Below, in pieces: positions 1 to 9,197 of a DNA stretch of 64,000 nucleotides. Source of the stretch: Phenylobacterium glaciei (GTDB taxonomy: Bacteria > Pseudomonadota > Alphaproteobacteria > Caulobacterales > Caulobacteraceae); assembly GCF_016772415.1 (NCBI RefSeq), contig NZ_JAGSGD010000001.1, positions 2,567,501 to 2,631,500 on the forward strand, written 5' to 3'. The notes under the pieces were generated by a model. That model saw nothing but the letters and a program-made list of their open reading frames with translations, made no database searches and was not told the DNA's origin. A program made the position numbers and the translations under genes. Position 1 is the stretch's first letter, and each line of letters starts with the position of its first letter.

Positions 1-390
1 CCCATATGGGGGAATGGCGCGATCATCACGCGATTTTCGGGTCGAAAACAAGTCGCCCGGCGGCGATCAGATGGCCAGGGGCGCGTTTCGAATCGATTCT
101 GCCGGAGATTCGGGGAGATTCACGCAGCAACCGTCCCCTTTGCGGAGAAGGTAGCCTGTCAGATGAGCGAGCGAACCCACATCCGTGATCGTTATGGCCG
201 GGCTGGTCCCGGCCACCCATGATCACCGAGGCGCAGCAAGCACCCTGGGCGCCGCCGAGCGACCTATGGCCAGGCGGTGATCATGGGCCCCCGGGACAAG
301 CCCGGGGATGACGATGATTGTATGGATGGACGACCGACCCTGCTCCGCAGGGCCACCTTCTCCCGCAGCGGGAGAAGGAGACGCTCACCC
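1..390. other. Non-coding stretch with palindromic repeats
   Basis: No convincing gene is seen. Around 195-225 and 274-313 are two GC-rich palindromic units built on inverted GGCCGGG/CCCGGCC and CCCCGGG/CCCGGGG arms with loops such as CTGGT or ACAAG, typical of REP-like intergenic repeats. A third unit at 334-378 contains a 22-base block that recurs exactly at 46736-46757, and ends in a 9-bp hairpin (356-364 with 370-378) that could terminate adk transcription. The gene usually found after adk in related clusters (rpsM) is not inside the window. Confidence 0.6.
334..378. repeat. Dispersed repeat with hairpin, downstream of adk
   Basis: Bases 334-355 are identical to 46736-46757. The second half forms a hairpin with arms CCTTCTCCC and GGGAGAAGG around GCAGC. 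It sits 13 bases past the adk stop codon and may work as its terminator, though there is no clear T-run on the minus strand. Confidence 0.65.
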
Positions 391-960
391 CTACCGAGGC
401 GCGTCGAAGGCCTTGTCGATGGCCCCGGCGACCGCGTCGATGGCCCCCATGCCGTCCACCTGCACCAGCTTCTTCTGGCCCTCGTAATAGGGCAGCAGCG
501 GCGCGGTGTTGTCGTTATAGGCGGCCAGTCGGACCTTGAAGCTTTCCGGGTTGTCGTCCGGTCGGCCGGACTCGGCGAACCGGCCCGCGATGCGCTGCGT
601 AAGCGCCGCGTCGTCCACCTTCAGGCGAATCACCAGGTCGATCTGCTTGCCGCGCTTGGCCAGCATCTCGTCCAGCGCCTTGGCCTGGGCCAGCGTCCGC
701 GGGAAGCCGTCGAAGATCGCGCCGCCAGCGGCCTCGGTCTCGGGCAGCCGTTCCTCGATCAGGGCGATGACGATCTCGTCGGTGACGAGTTCACCGCGCT
801 CCATGACGCCCGCCACCGTCTTGCCGAGCTCGGAACCTGAGGCGATGGCGGCGCGCAGCATGTCGCCGGTGGAAAGCTGGACCATGTTGCGGCCGTCCAC
901 CAGGCGTTTGGCCTGGGTGCCCTTGCCGGCGGCCGGCGGTCCGAACAGAATCAAATTCAT
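391..960 (-). CDS. adk: Adenylate kinase
   Basis: Adenylate kinase (ATP + AMP to 2 ADP), cytoplasmic, 189 aa. The P-loop GPPAAGKGTQ lies at residues 7-16, and the AMP-binding DGFPR motif and the FDGFPRTLAQA segment are intact. The short LID (no four-Cys zinc LID) is the compact form found in many proteobacteria. It is the last gene of the spc-type operon after secY, a usual alphaproteobacterial order, with a 64-bp gap from secY. The ATG start gives the canonical MNLILFGPPAAGKG N-terminus. A purine-rich GGGGAGGGG lies rather far upstream of the ATG. Confidence 0.97.
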   Translation of the reverse strand: MNLILFGPPAAGKGTQAKRLVDGRNMVQLSTGDMLRAAIASGSELGKTVAGVMERGELVTDEIVIALIEERLPETEAAGGAIFDGFPRTLAQAKALDEMLAKRGKQIDLVIRLKVDDAALTQRIAGRFAESGRPDDNPESFKVRLAAYNDNTAPLLPYYEGQKKLVQVDGMGAIDAVAGAIDKAFDAPR

Positions 961-1024
961 GACTTAAATGTCCCCTCCCCGCAGGCCATCCCCATGACCT
1001 GCGTCAAATTCGGTGGCGCAGACT

Positions 1025-2374
1025 TTAGCGTCCGCGTCCGCCTCGCAGCTTCGACTTCTTGATGAGGCCCTCATATTGGTGGGCCAGAAGATGCGACTGG
1101 ATCTGGGTCACAGTGTCCATCGTCACGCTCACCACGATGAGGATCGAGGTGCCGCCCAGATAGAAGGGCGCGTTGTAGAAGGCGATCAGCGCCTCCGGCA
1201 GCAGGCAGACGAGGGTGATATAGGCCGCGCCGACGACGGTCAGGCGGGTCAGGACAAAGTCCAGATACTCCGCCGTGCGCTTGCCGGGCCGGATGCCGGG
1301 CAGGAAGCCGCCGTACTTGCGCAGGTTCTCGGCGGTGTCCTCCGGATTGAAGACGACCGAGGTGTAGAAGAAGCAGAAGAAGACGATCAGGACGCCGTAC
1401 AGCACCATGAAGGCCGGACGGCCGTGCTGGAGCTGGCCCACGACGGTGGGCATCCATTGCAGGTAGCTGGGCAGGTCGGCATTGGCCAGGAAGCTCATGG
1501 CCGTGGCCGGCAGCAGCAGCAGGGACGAGGCGAAGATCGGCGGGATCACGCCGGCGGTGTTGATCTTCAGCGGCAGGAACGAGGTGTCGCCGCCAAACAT
1601 GCGGTTGCCCTGCTGACGCTTGGGATACTGCACCAGGAGCCGGCGCTGGGACCGCTCCATGAAGACGATGACCAGCACCACGGCGATGGCGAGCGCGGTG
1701 ATCAGGAACAGGGCCGCGGCGGGCAAGGCGCCGGTGCGGGTCATGGAGAACATCTGGAAGATGCCGCGCGGCAGCACCGCGACGATACCGGCGAAGATGA
1801 TCAGCGAGACGCCGTTGCCCACCCCGCGGCTGGTGATCTGCTCACCCAGCCACATCAGGAACAGCGTGCCGCCGGTGAGCGTCACGACCGTCGAGAGCAG
1901 GAAGAAGACGCCCGGATTGTTCACCAGGCCCTGGCTGTTCTGCAGCCCGATCGCGATCCCGAAGGACTGGAGAAGGGCGAGAACGACCGTCAGGTAGCGG
2001 GTGTACTGGTTGAGGGTCTTGCGGCCCGCCTCCCCGCCTTCCTTGCGCAGCTTTTCCCAAGGCGGATAGACCGTCCCCAGCAGCTGCACGATGATCGAGG
2101 CCGAGATGTAGGGGCCGACGTTCAGGGCGAAGATCGCCATCCGCTGCACGGCGCCGCCCGAGAACATGTTGAACATGCCCAGGATGCCCTGCGACTGCCC
2201 CTCGAAGGCGTTGGCGAAGGCGGCGATGTCGATGCCGGGGATCGGGATGTAGGTCCCGAGCCGGTAGACCACCATCGCCATGATGGTGAAGGTGATACGC
2301 TTGTGAAGCTCGGTCGCCTTCGCGAAGGCGCCGAAGTTCATATTGGCGGCGAGCTGTTCGGCGGCCGAAGCCAT
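1025..2374 (-). CDS. secY: Preprotein translocase subunit SecY
   Basis: Central channel subunit of the SecYEG protein-conducting complex in the inner membrane, 449 aa with about ten transmembrane helices. The N-terminal segment (AKATELHKRITFTIMAMVVYRLGTYIPIPG) and the GIMPYI-equivalent VGPYISASIIVQLL region are typical of alphaproteobacterial SecY. It follows rplO in the spc operon order, but the spacer is unusually long (about 212 bp) and contains three stacked hairpins (2447-2579). SecY synthesis may therefore be partly uncoupled from the ribosomal genes. SecE is encoded at 35961-36266 in the same window. Confidence 0.97.
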   Translation of the reverse strand: MASAAEQLAANMNFGAFAKATELHKRITFTIMAMVVYRLGTYIPIPGIDIAAFANAFEGQSQGILGMFNMFSGGAVQRMAIFALNVGPYISASIIVQLLGTVYPPWEKLRKEGGEAGRKTLNQYTRYLTVVLALLQSFGIAIGLQNSQGLVNNPGVFFLLSTVVTLTGGTLFLMWLGEQITSRGVGNGVSLIIFAGIVAVLPRGIFQMFSMTRTGALPAAALFLITALAIAVVLVIVFMERSQRRLLVQYPKRQQGNRMFGGDTSFLPLKINTAGVIPPIFASSLLLLPATAMSFLANADLPSYLQWMPTVVGQLQHGRPAFMVLYGVLIVFFCFFYTSVVFNPEDTAENLRKYGGFLPGIRPGKRTAEYLDFVLTRLTVVGAAYITLVCLLPEALIAFYNAPFYLGGTSILIVVSVTMDTVTQIQSHLLAHQYEGLIKKSKLRGGRGR

Positions 2375-2446
2375 AGGGTACCCCGAAGCTTTAAGACCGG
2401 TCGTACATAGGGCGTCCGACCGGCGGTGTCATCTGGCGTGGCCGAC

Positions 2447-2579
2447 CCCTCCCCTGCTTGGGGAGGGACGGACCCAGAGCGTGACAGCCTGAAGTGGATG
2501 CCGGTTCAGGCGCCCGTCACGCTCTCACACCAAATCGAGCCCTTTGTATCCCCTCAGGCAAGCTGAGGGGAAAGGGCTC
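2447..2579. terminator. Three consecutive hairpins between rplO and secY
   Basis: Three inverted repeats follow one another. The first (2447-2467) has CCCTCCCC and GGGGAGGG arms. The second (2477-2524) has outer arms GAGCGTGAC/GTCACGCTC and inner arms GCCTGAA/TTCAGGC. The third (2537-2579) has outer arms GAGCCCTTT/AAAGGGCTC and inner arms CCCCTCAG/CTGAGGGG. The third lies just after the rplO stop and looks like an attenuator or partial terminator; no long U-tract follows. The others may be REP-like repeats. Confidence 0.6.
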
Positions 2580-2586
2580 GCGAGCT

Positions 2587-3075
2587 TTAGGCTTCGGCCG
2601 ATTCGGCGGCGGCCGGGGCCGTCGTCGTGATCTTGCCGCCGGCCTTTTCGACCGCGGCCTTGGCCGCGGCGGACGCCGAATGGACGGTGATGTCGAGCTT
2701 GGAGGTCAGGGCGCCCTTGCCCAGCAGGCGGACGCCGTCGAGTTCACGGCGCACGATGCCCGAGGCGATCAGCACGGCCGCGTCGATGGGCTTGCCGGCG
2801 TCGAGCTTGCCGGCGGCGATCGCCTGCTCGAGACGCCAGAAGTTCACTTCGGCGAACTTGAGCGCGTTGGGATTGTTGAACCCGCGCTTGGGCATGCGCA
2901 TGTGCAGCGGCATCTGGCCGCCTTCGAAGCCGGCGATGGCGACACCGGAACGGGCCTTTTGACCCTTCACGCCGCGGCCGCCGGTCTTGCCCTTGCCGGA
3001 ACCTTCACCGCGGCCAACGCGCATGCGGTTCTTGGTGGAGCCTTCGCGCGGCTTCAGTTCATTGAGCTTAGTCAT
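2587..3075 (-). CDS. rplO: 50S ribosomal protein L15
   Basis: Large-subunit protein uL15, 162 aa from the chosen ATG. The Gly/Arg/Lys-rich N-terminal extension ([22 protein letters not shown]) that threads into 23S rRNA is present, followed by the globular C-terminal domain and a short Ala-rich tail ([10 protein letters not shown]). The start at 3075 ([12 protein letters not shown]) is preferred over an in-frame codon 24 bases upstream because AAGGAG sits at the right distance before it and because it matches the family N-terminus. It lies between rpmD and secY. Confidence 0.96.
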   Translation of the reverse strand: MTKLNELKPREGSTKNRMRVGRGEGSGKGKTGGRGVKGQKARSGVAIAGFEGGQMPLHMRMPKRGFNNPNALKFAEVNFWRLEQAIAAGKLDAGKPIDAAVLIASGIVRRELDGVRLLGKGALTSKLDITVHSASAAAKAAVEKAGGKITTTAPAAAESAEA

Positions 3076-3185
3076 TTGACGCCTCTCCTTGGAGATCAAT
3101 CGCCAGGCTCACGCCTGACTCGGCTGATTTTGAATATCAGAAGGGCGGCGCAAGCGCCGCCCTTCGAAGTCTTGTGCAGACCGTC

Positions 3186-3371
3186 TTAGGCCTTGGTCTC
3201 GACCACTTCAAGCATGTGGGCGACCTTGGCGATCATCCCGCGCACCGACGGCGTGTCTTCCAGGGTGGAGACACGGCCCATCTTGTTGAGGCCCAGGCCC
3301 ACTAGGGTGGCGCGCTGGTCCTTGGTGCGGCGGAGCGGGCTGCCGGTCTGACGAACAGTGACAGTAGCCAT
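3186..3371 (-). CDS. rpmD: 50S ribosomal protein L30
   Basis: Small large-subunit protein uL30, 61 aa, the normal bacterial length. The core ([26 protein letters not shown]) carries the conserved Lys/Arg face that binds 23S rRNA. It starts 5 bases after the rpsE stop codon, so the two are translationally linked. A spacer of about 110 bases, without a recognisable gene, separates it from rplO. Confidence 0.96.
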   Translation of the reverse strand: MATVTVRQTGSPLRRTKDQRATLVGLGLNKMGRVSTLEDTPSVRGMIAKVAHMLEVVETKA

Positions 3372-3376
3372 GGTTC

Positions 3377-3979
3377 TTATTCTCCGTCGCCGGCGGCGCT
3401 GGCGCCGTCGGCGCGGCGGCCGATCACGTCAGCGACCTTCTTGCCGCGCTTGGCGGCGACCTGGCGGGGCGAAGACTGAGCCTTCAGCGCCTCGAAGGTC
3501 GCGCGCACCATGTTGTAGGGGTTGGACGAGCCGACCGACTTGCCGACCACGTCCTGGACGCCCAGGGTTTCGAGGACGGCGCGCATCGGACCGCCGGCGA
3601 TGACGCCGGTGCCCGGAGGGGCCGAGCGGACCATGACCTTGCCAGCGCCCCAACGGCCATTGCCGTCGTGGTGCAGGGTGCGGCTCTCGCGGAGCGGCAC
3701 GCGGATCATCGTCTTCTTGGCTTCTTCGGTCGCCTTGCGGATCGCTTCCGGCACTTCACGGGCCTTACCGTGACCGAAGCCGACGCGGCCCTTCTGGTCG
3801 CCGACGATCATCAGGGCGGCGAACGAGAAACGACGTCCACCCTTCACGGTCGCGGCGACGCGGTTGATGTGCACCAGCTTCTCGACGATGTCGGAATCGG
3901 CGCGTTCTTCAGCGGGGTTGCCGCGGTTGCGGTCGCGACGGTTACCGTCGCCGCCGCCTTGTGAGTTTCCACGAGCCAT
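3377..3979 (-). CDS. rpsE: 30S ribosomal protein S5
   Basis: Small-subunit protein uS5, needed for decoding fidelity and mRNA unwinding at the entry site, 200 aa. The double-stranded RNA-binding domain ([19 protein letters not shown]) and the S5 C-terminal fold ([27 protein letters not shown]) are complete. The protein is longer than the 167-aa E. coli form because of a charged N-terminal extension (about 28 residues, rich in Gly, Asn, Arg and Asp) and a C-terminal acidic tail, both common in alphaproteobacteria. Confidence 0.97.
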   Translation of the reverse strand: MARGNSQGGGDGNRRDRNRGNPAEERADSDIVEKLVHINRVAATVKGGRRFSFAALMIVGDQKGRVGFGHGKAREVPEAIRKATEEAKKTMIRVPLRESRTLHHDGNGRWGAGKVMVRSAPPGTGVIAGGPMRAVLETLGVQDVVGKSVGSSNPYNMVRATFEALKAQSSPRQVAAKRGKKVADVIGRRADGASAAGDGE

Positions 3980-3989
3980 CTGCGTACCC

Positions 3990-4349
3990 CTAGAAGTTCA
4001 GGCCGGCTTCGCGCGCGGCGTCGGCGAGGGCCTTGACCCGGCCGTGGTAAATGTAGCCGCCGCGATCGAAGACGACGTCCTTGACGCCCTTTTCAATGGC
4101 GCGCTGGGCGACCAGGGCGCCGACGCGGGCGGCGGCGTCCTTGTCCGAGCCCTTGGCCGTCTTGTCTTCGCCTTCCAGCGAGGACGCGGCGGCCAGAGTC
4201 ACGCCGCGAGCATCATCGATGATCTGGGCGTAGATTTGCTTGGACGAACGAAAGACCGACAGGCGCGGACGGCCGTTGGCCAGCGAACGCAGGCGGATGC
4301 GCGTGCGCTCGGCGCGGCGCTTGGCGGTGTCACGAGGAGTAAGAGCCAT
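3990..4349 (-). CDS. rplR: 50S ribosomal protein L18
   Basis: uL18, a 5S rRNA-binding protein of the central protuberance, 119 aa. The basic N-terminal helix ([19 protein letters not shown]) and the conserved [20 protein letters not shown] core are present, as is the C-terminal [26 protein letters not shown] end. It lies between rplF and rpsE with 3- and 10-base gaps, so it is clearly in one transcript. Confidence 0.97.
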   Translation of the reverse strand: MALTPRDTAKRRAERTRIRLRSLANGRPRLSVFRSSKQIYAQIIDDARGVTLAAASSLEGEDKTAKGSDKDAAARVGALVAQRAIEKGVKDVVFDRGGYIYHGRVKALADAAREAGLNF

Positions 4350-4352
4350 GAC

Positions 4353-4886
4353 CTACTTCTTCTTGCCTTCCTTGCGACGGACCACTTCGCCCGCATAGCG
4401 GACGCCCTTGCCCTTGTAGGGCTCGGGGGGCCGAAGCCCACGGATCTGCGAGGCGATCTCGCCAACGACCTGCTTGTCGATGCCGCTGATCTTGATTTCG
4501 GTTTGCTTGGGCACCACGAAGGTGATCCCGGCCGGCGGCGGCACATCCACGTCATGGCTGAAGCCGAGCTGCATCGAAAGGGCGTCGCCCTTCATCGCGG
4601 CGCGGTAACCAACGCCCACCAGTTCGAGAGTCTTCTCGAAGCCGGTGGTGACACCTTCGACCATGTTGCCAACCAGAGTGCGCGAGAGGCCCCACATGGC
4701 TTGCGCCCTGGTGCTCTCGACGGCCTTGGTCAGGAGCAGCTCAGCGCCCTCCTGCTTGACCACGATCTCTTCCGGCAGGGTCCAGGAGAGTTGGCCCTTG
4801 GGCCCCTTCACCTCAACCGTCTGACCGGAGATGGTGACCGTCACCCCAGAGGGGACGGCGACCGCCTTCTTTCCGATACGGGACAT
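4353..4886 (-). CDS. rplF: 50S ribosomal protein L6
   Basis: uL6, located near the L7/L12 stalk base and the sarcin-ricin loop, 177 aa, standard length. The tandem L6 domains are complete and the C-terminal signature ([21 protein letters not shown]) is present, followed by a basic tail. The start at 4886 gives MSRIGKKAV, the universal N-terminus; an upstream in-frame extension to 4985 only overlaps rpsH and is rejected. The ATG is one base after the rpsH stop codon. Confidence 0.97.
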   Translation of the reverse strand: MSRIGKKAVAVPSGVTVTISGQTVEVKGPKGQLSWTLPEEIVVKQEGAELLLTKAVESTRAQAMWGLSRTLVGNMVEGVTTGFEKTLELVGVGYRAAMKGDALSMQLGFSHDVDVPPPAGITFVVPKQTEIKISGIDKQVVGEIASQIRGLRPPEPYKGKGVRYAGEVVRRKEGKKK

Positions 4887-4887
4887 T

Positions 4888-5283
4888 CTAGTAGACCCTG
4901 CAGAGGACTTCGCCGCCCACGTTCGCGTCACGCGCGGCCGTGTCGGACATGACGCCCTTGGGCGTCGACAGGATCGAGATCCCAAGACCGTTCTTCACGG
5001 GCTTCAGATCCGAGATCGACGAATAGACGCGACGGCCAGGCTTCGAAACGCGGCGGATTTCCACGATGACCGGCTGGCCGTCGAAGTACTTCAGCTCGAT
5101 TTCGAATTCCGGGAAGGCGCCGGGCGCCTGAACCAGGTGGTAGCCGCGGATGTAGCCTTCGTCGGCCAGCACATCGAGGACGCGCGCGCGCATCTTCGAG
5201 GCCGGGACCATGACTTTCGAACGGCCGCGGGTCGCGGCGTTCTTGATGCGGGCGATCATATCGCCAACGGGGTCGTTCACCAT
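4888..5283 (-). CDS. rpsH: 30S ribosomal protein S8
   Basis: uS8, a primary 16S rRNA-binding protein of the central domain, 131 aa. The N-terminal [13 protein letters not shown] and the C-terminal [30 protein letters not shown] segments are the family hallmarks. In E. coli S8 represses the spc operon by binding near rplE; whether a mimic of its site exists here was not established. It lies between rpsN and rplF with minimal spacing. Confidence 0.97.
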   Translation of the reverse strand: MVNDPVGDMIARIKNAATRGRSKVMVPASKMRARVLDVLADEGYIRGYHLVQAPGAFPEFEIELKYFDGQPVIVEIRRVSKPGRRVYSSISDLKPVKNGLGISILSTPKGVMSDTAARDANVGGEVLCRVY

Positions 5284-5293
5284 GAGACCCTCC

Positions 5294-5599
5294 TCACCAG
5301 CTCGACTTCACGAGGCCAGGAATCTGGCCATTCGATCCCAGATCGCGCAGGGCGATCCGGCTCATACGCAGCTTGCGGTAATAGGCCCGCGGACGCCCCG
5401 TGATCTCGCACCGGTTACGGATGCGGGTCTTGGACGAGTTACGCGGCAGCTCGGCAAGCTTGAGGCGAGCTTCGAAGCGTTCTTCGAGGGGCAGGCTCTC
5501 ATTGTTGGCGACCGCCTTGAGCGCGTCGCGCTTGCCGGCGAATTGCTTCACCAGCTTCTTGACCATCTCGTTACGGTTTACGGCGCTTTTCTTAGCCAT
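5294..5599 (-). CDS. rpsN: 30S ribosomal protein S14 (zinc-free form)
   Basis: uS14 of the 30S head, 101 aa. The length and the single Cys (in [11 protein letters not shown]) show this is the long zinc-independent (C-minus) form rather than the 61-aa zinc-ribbon form. The C-terminal [22 protein letters not shown] is typical. It lies between rplE and rpsH. Confidence 0.97.
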   Translation of the reverse strand: MAKKSAVNRNEMVKKLVKQFAGKRDALKAVANNESLPLEERFEARLKLAELPRNSSKTRIRNRCEITGRPRAYYRKLRMSRIALRDLGSNGQIPGLVKSSW

Positions 5600-5620
5600 C
5601 TGTTCTTTCCTTCCCGCCGG

Positions 5621-6181
5621 TTACGCTTGAACGAACGGGAATTGGAATTCCTTGAGAAGCGCGCGCGCTTCGTCGTCGGTCTTCGCTGTCGTGGCGACGA
5701 TGATGTCCATGCCCCACATTTGGTCGATCTGGTCGTAGTTGATCTCCGGGAACACGATGTGTTCCTTCAGACCCATGGCGTAGTTGCCACGACCGTCGAA
5801 CGAGGTCGGCTTCAGGCCCCGGAAGTCCTTCACCCGCGGCAGAGCGATGGTGATCAGACGGTCCAGGAACTCGTACATGCGGTCCGCACGAAGGGTGACC
5901 TTCGCGCCGACAACCATGCCTTCGCGCAGCTTGAAGCCGGCGATGGAGTTACGGGCCTTGGTCGGCAGCGGCTTCTGGCCGGCGATCGCCGCCAGGTCCG
6001 CGATGGCCGAGTTGACCTTCTTGGAGTCGGCCACGGCCTCGCCGATACCCATGTTCAGGACGATCTTGTCCAGCTTGGGGATCTGCATCTCGTTGGTATA
6101 GCCGAACTGTTCCTTCATCGCGGCGCGGATGCGCTGGCGATAATCGGACTTCAGCCGCGGCTCATAAGCTTGCTCAGCCAT
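5621..6181 (-). CDS. rplE: 50S ribosomal protein L5
   Basis: uL5, which binds 5S rRNA and forms part of bridge B1b, 186 aa. The conserved segments [39 protein letters not shown] and [22 protein letters not shown] are all present. Its ATG overlaps the end of rplX by 8 bases, indicating translational coupling. Confidence 0.97.
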   Translation of the reverse strand: MAEQAYEPRLKSDYRQRIRAAMKEQFGYTNEMQIPKLDKIVLNMGIGEAVADSKKVNSAIADLAAIAGQKPLPTKARNSIAGFKLREGMVVGAKVTLRADRMYEFLDRLITIALPRVKDFRGLKPTSFDGRGNYAMGLKEHIVFPEINYDQIDQMWGMDIIVATTAKTDDEARALLKEFQFPFVQA

Positions 6182-6488
6182 TGATCACCTCACCGGTCGT
6201 CTTGGCGACGCGGACCTTCTTGTCGCCATCGACACGGAAACCGACGCGGGTCGGCTTGCCCTTGGAGTCCACGATGGCGACGTTCGAGACGTGCAGCGCG
6301 GCTTCCTTGCTCTTGATACCGCCCTGGGGATCGGCCTGGGTCGGACGGGTGTGACGCTGAACCAGGTTCAGGCCTTCCACGACGACGCGCTCTTCCTTGG
6401 GCATGACCTTCAGGACGGCGCCTTGGCGGCCCTTGTCCTTGCCGGCGAGGATCACGACGCGATCCCCCTTCTTGATCTTCGCGGCCAT
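6174..6488 (-). CDS. rplX: 50S ribosomal protein L24
   Basis: uL24, an assembly-initiating large-subunit protein, 104 aa. The N-terminal KOW motif ([26 protein letters not shown]) is clear. The start codon shares one base with the rplN stop (TAATG) and the gene end overlaps rplE by 8 bases, so it is tightly coupled on both sides. Confidence 0.97.
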   Translation of the reverse strand: MAAKIKKGDRVVILAGKDKGRQGAVLKVMPKEERVVVEGLNLVQRHTRPTQADPQGGIKSKEAALHVSNVAIVDSKGKPTRVGFRVDGDKKVRVAKTTGEVING

Positions 6489-6856
6489 TACAGCACCTCA
6501 GGCGCGAGGGAGATGATCTTCATGTGGTTCTTGGCGCGCAGTTCACGGGGAACCGGGCCGAAGATCCGCGTGCCGATCGGCTCGCTTTGCTTGTTCACGA
6601 TCACGGCGGCGTTCTTGTCGAACCGGATCACCGAGCCGTCCTTGCGCTTGATGGCCGAGGACGTGCGCACGACGATGGCTTGAAGGACGTCGCCCTTCTT
6701 CACCCGGCCGCGCGGAATGGCTTCCTTGACGGAGACGACGATCTTGTCGCCCACGCCGGCGTAACGACGGCCAGCGCCGCCGAGCACCTTGATGCACATC
6801 ACACGACGCGCGCCGGAATTGTCGGCGACTTCGAGGTTAGTCTGCATCTGGATCAT
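6488..6856 (-). CDS. rplN: 50S ribosomal protein L14
   Basis: uL14, at the subunit interface (bridges B5 and B8) and the target of RsfS, 122 aa, standard length. The N-terminus [21 protein letters not shown] and the central [18 protein letters not shown] segment are diagnostic. It is the first gene of the spc-type operon, 15 bases after rpsQ, with no obvious promoter or terminator between the S10 and spc groups, so the two are probably co-transcribed. Confidence 0.97.
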   Translation of the reverse strand: MIQMQTNLEVADNSGARRVMCIKVLGGAGRRYAGVGDKIVVSVKEAIPRGRVKKGDVLQAIVVRTSSAIKRKDGSVIRFDKNAAVIVNKQSEPIGTRIFGPVPRELRAKNHMKIISLAPEVL

Positions 6857-6871
6857 GGGATCAGACTTTCC

Positions 6872-7123
6872 TTACGAGCCCTGGACAGCGGCGGCCTTAG
6901 GCAGCGCTTCCCAGGTCTTGGTTTTCGATTTCGGCGCGCATTCGATGATGCGGACGATTTCGCCGGCCTTGTAGACGTTGGCCTCGTCATGGGCGTGGTA
7001 CTTCTTGGACCGACGGACGGTCTTCTTCAGCACCGGATGCAGGAAGGTCCGTTCGACCTTCACCACGAGCGTCTTGTCACCCTTGTCGGAGACGACGACG
7101 CCTTCGAGAATTCGCTTGGGCAT
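6872..7123 (-). CDS. rpsQ: 30S ribosomal protein S17
   Basis: uS17, a primary 16S rRNA binder of the 5' domain, 83 aa. The OB-fold core ([42 protein letters not shown]) is conserved. It ends the S10-type group just before rplN and starts 12 bases after rpmC. Confidence 0.96.
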   Translation of the reverse strand: MPKRILEGVVVSDKGDKTLVVKVERTFLHPVLKKTVRRSKKYHAHDEANVYKAGEIVRIIECAPKSKTKTWEALPKAAAVQGS

Positions 7124-7135
7124 GTGTCGTTCTCC

Positions 7136-7330
7136 TTAAGCCGCAGCCTGCTTGGCGCGCAGGATGGTCTTGATCCGCGCGATGTCCTTGCGGACTTCGT
7201 TCGAGCGGTGGGTCTTCTCGACCTGACCCGTGGCGGCCTGGAAGCGCAGATTAAACTGCTCCTTCTTCAGGTTCAGCAGGGACTCAGCGAGCTGGTCGGG
7301 CGTCATGCCCCGGACGTCATCAATCTTCAT
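7136..7330 (-). CDS. rpmC: 50S ribosomal protein L29
   Basis: uL29, a two-helix protein near the tunnel exit and part of the docking site for trigger factor and SRP, 64 aa from the ATG at 7330. A GTG codon directly upstream (7333) is also possible and would overlap the rplP stop by four bases; the ATG form shares one base with that stop (TGATG). The core [26 protein letters not shown] is typical. Confidence 0.96.
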   Translation of the reverse strand: MKIDDVRGMTPDQLAESLLNLKKEQFNLRFQAATGQVEKTHRSNEVRKDIARIKTILRAKQAAA

Positions 7331-7761
7331 CACGCGGCCTCCGCCACGGGGATTTCGATGCGCGTGACGATGCGGGTCTTCACGGGAAGCTTGGCCGCGC
7401 CGAGGCGCAGGGCTTCACGGGCCACATCGTCGGGCACGCCGTCGATTTCAAACATGATCCGGCCCGGCGCGACGCGCGCGGCCCAGTATTCAACGGCGCC
7501 CTTACCCTTACCCATCCGAACTTCGGCGGGCTTGTCGGTGACGGGAACGTCCGGGAAGATCCGGATCCAGACCCGGCCCTGACGCTTCATCTGACGGGTG
7601 ATCGCGCGGCGGGCCGCTTCGATCTGACGGGCGGTGATCCGCTCGGGCTCAATGGTCTTCAGACCGTAGGAGCCGAAGTTCAGCGTGAAGCCGCCCTTCG
7701 AGTTCCCGTGGATCTTGCCCTTGAACTGCTTGCGGTACTTGGTTTTCTTCGGTGACAGCAT
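7330..7761 (-). CDS. rplP: 50S ribosomal protein L16
   Basis: uL16, near the peptidyl-transferase centre and A-site tRNA elbow, 143 aa. The N-terminus [19 protein letters not shown] is the bacterial consensus, and the [26 protein letters not shown] region is present. The order rpsC-rplP-rpmC is standard for S10 operons. Confidence 0.97.
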   Translation of the reverse strand: MLSPKKTKYRKQFKGKIHGNSKGGFTLNFGSYGLKTIEPERITARQIEAARRAITRQMKRQGRVWIRIFPDVPVTDKPAEVRMGKGKGAVEYWAARVAPGRIMFEIDGVPDDVAREALRLGAAKLPVKTRIVTRIEIPVAEAA

Positions 7762-7772
7762 AGCTCTTAATC

Positions 7773-8534
7773 CTACGCTCCGGCCTGGTCGCGACGGTCA
7801 CGGCGCGGGCCACGGTCCGGACGGTCGCCCGAACGGTCACGTCCGCCACCTTCGCCGGCCGGGCCGGATTCAGTGGCCAGGCGCTTGTCCAGGGCCATCG
7901 GGTCGTGATCAAGGACTTCACCTTTGAAGACCCAGACCTTCACGCCGATGATGCCGTAGGTGGTCTTGGCTTCGGTGACGCCGTAGTCGATGTCCGCGCG
8001 CAGGGTGTGACGCGGCACGCGGCCTTCGTGATAGCTTTCCGTCCGCGCGATTTCCGCGCCGCCGAGGCGGCCGGCCACTTCAACGCGCATCCCCTTGGCG
8101 CCCAAACGCAGCGCGCTTTGCAGCGAACGCTTCATGGCGCGGCGGAAGGCGATCCGGCGTTCCAGCTGCTGGGCGATGTTCTCGGCCACCAGTTGCGCGT
8201 CGGTTTCGGGCTTGCGGATCTCAACGATGTTCAGGTGAACCTCGCCGTCGGTGATCGTGTTGACGTCCTTGCGGAGCTTGTCGATGTCCGCACCCTTCTT
8301 GCCGATGATCACGCCAGGGCGCGCGGCATAGATGGTGATGCGGCACTTCTTGTGGGGACGCTCGATGATGATGCGCGAGACGCCGGCCTGATAGAGACGC
8401 TTCTTCAGCATCTTACGGACCTTGATGTCTTCGTGCAGCAGCTTGCCGTATTCCGGACCGTCGGCGAACCAACGGCTGTCCCAGGTACGGTTGATGCCGA
8501 GGCGAAGCCCGACCGGATTTACTTTCTGACCCAT
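7773..8534 (-). CDS. rpsC: 30S ribosomal protein S3
   Basis: uS3 of the 30S head, at the mRNA entry channel, 253 aa. The N-terminal segment [24 protein letters not shown] and the KH domain with [18 protein letters not shown] are clear. Unlike the 233-aa E. coli protein it carries an Arg/Asp/Gly-rich C-terminal tail of about 35 residues, probably disordered. The ATG overlaps the rplV stop codon (ATGA). Confidence 0.97.
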   Translation of the reverse strand: MGQKVNPVGLRLGINRTWDSRWFADGPEYGKLLHEDIKVRKMLKKRLYQAGVSRIIIERPHKKCRITIYAARPGVIIGKKGADIDKLRKDVNTITDGEVHLNIVEIRKPETDAQLVAENIAQQLERRIAFRRAMKRSLQSALRLGAKGMRVEVAGRLGGAEIARTESYHEGRVPRHTLRADIDYGVTEAKTTYGIIGVKVWVFKGEVLDHDPMALDKRLATESGPAGEGGGRDRSGDRPDRGPRRDRRDQAGA

Positions 8535-8914
8535 CAGGCAGCCTCACCCAGTTCGCGGACCACGATGGTGATCTCGCTGAACGGCTTCTCAATGCGCGAC
8601 GCACGACCGCGAGCGCGGGCGGCGAAACGCTTCATGACCAGGTTCTTGCCCACGAAGGCCTCGGCGACGATCAAGGAGTCGATGTCGAGGTTGTGGTTGT
8701 TCTCGGCGTTCGAGATGGCCGAGGCGAGCGCCTTGCGGACATCCTGAGCGATGCGCTTGGGGCTGAACTCGAGTTCGTTCAGGGCCCGCTGCACCTTAAG
8801 GCCGCGGATCGACTGAGCGACCAGGTTCAGCTTCTGGGCCGAGGTGCGCAGGGTGCGGACCTTGGCCATCGCTTCGATGCCTTCGAGGCGGCGGGGTTTC
8901 GCTTGCTTGGACAT
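8534..8914 (-). CDS. rplV: 50S ribosomal protein L22
   Basis: uL22, whose long beta hairpin lines the exit tunnel, 126 aa from the chosen [37 protein letters not shown] is followed by the tunnel hairpin region ([33 protein letters not shown]). A longer in-frame reading to 8980 overlaps rpsS and lacks family similarity, so 8914 is preferred. The start is one base from the rpsS stop. Confidence 0.96.
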   Translation of the reverse strand: MSKQAKPRRLEGIEAMAKVRTLRTSAQKLNLVAQSIRGLKVQRALNELEFSPKRIAQDVRKALASAISNAENNHNLDIDSLIVAEAFVGKNLVMKRFAARARGRASRIEKPFSEITIVVRELGEAA

Positions 8915-8915
8915 G

Positions 8916-9194
8916 CTACTTCCTCTTCGCCTTCTTATCGGCGGCGTGGCCGGGGAAGTACCGGGTAGGCGCGAACTCACCGAGCTTCATGCCAACCATG
9001 TCTTCGCTGATCAGCACGGGAACGTGCTTCTGGCCGTTGTGCACGCCGAACGTCAGACCGACGAACTGCGGCATGATGGTGGAGCGGCGCGACCAGGTCT
9101 TGATCACGTCCTTGCGGCCCGAACCCTGAGCGGTTTCGGCCTTCTTGATCAGGTATCCGTCGACAAACGGACCTTTCCAGACGGAACGGGTCAT
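8916..9194 (-). CDS. rpsS: 30S ribosomal protein S19
   Basis: uS19 of the 30S head, contacting S13 and the A-site finger, 92 aa, standard length. [18 protein letters not shown] and [28 protein letters not shown] are the conserved blocks. It starts 3 bases after rplB. Confidence 0.97.
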   Translation of the reverse strand: MTRSVWKGPFVDGYLIKKAETAQGSGRKDVIKTWSRRSTIMPQFVGLTFGVHNGQKHVPVLISEDMVGMKLGEFAPTRYFPGHAADKKAKRK

Positions 9195-9197
9195 GGA

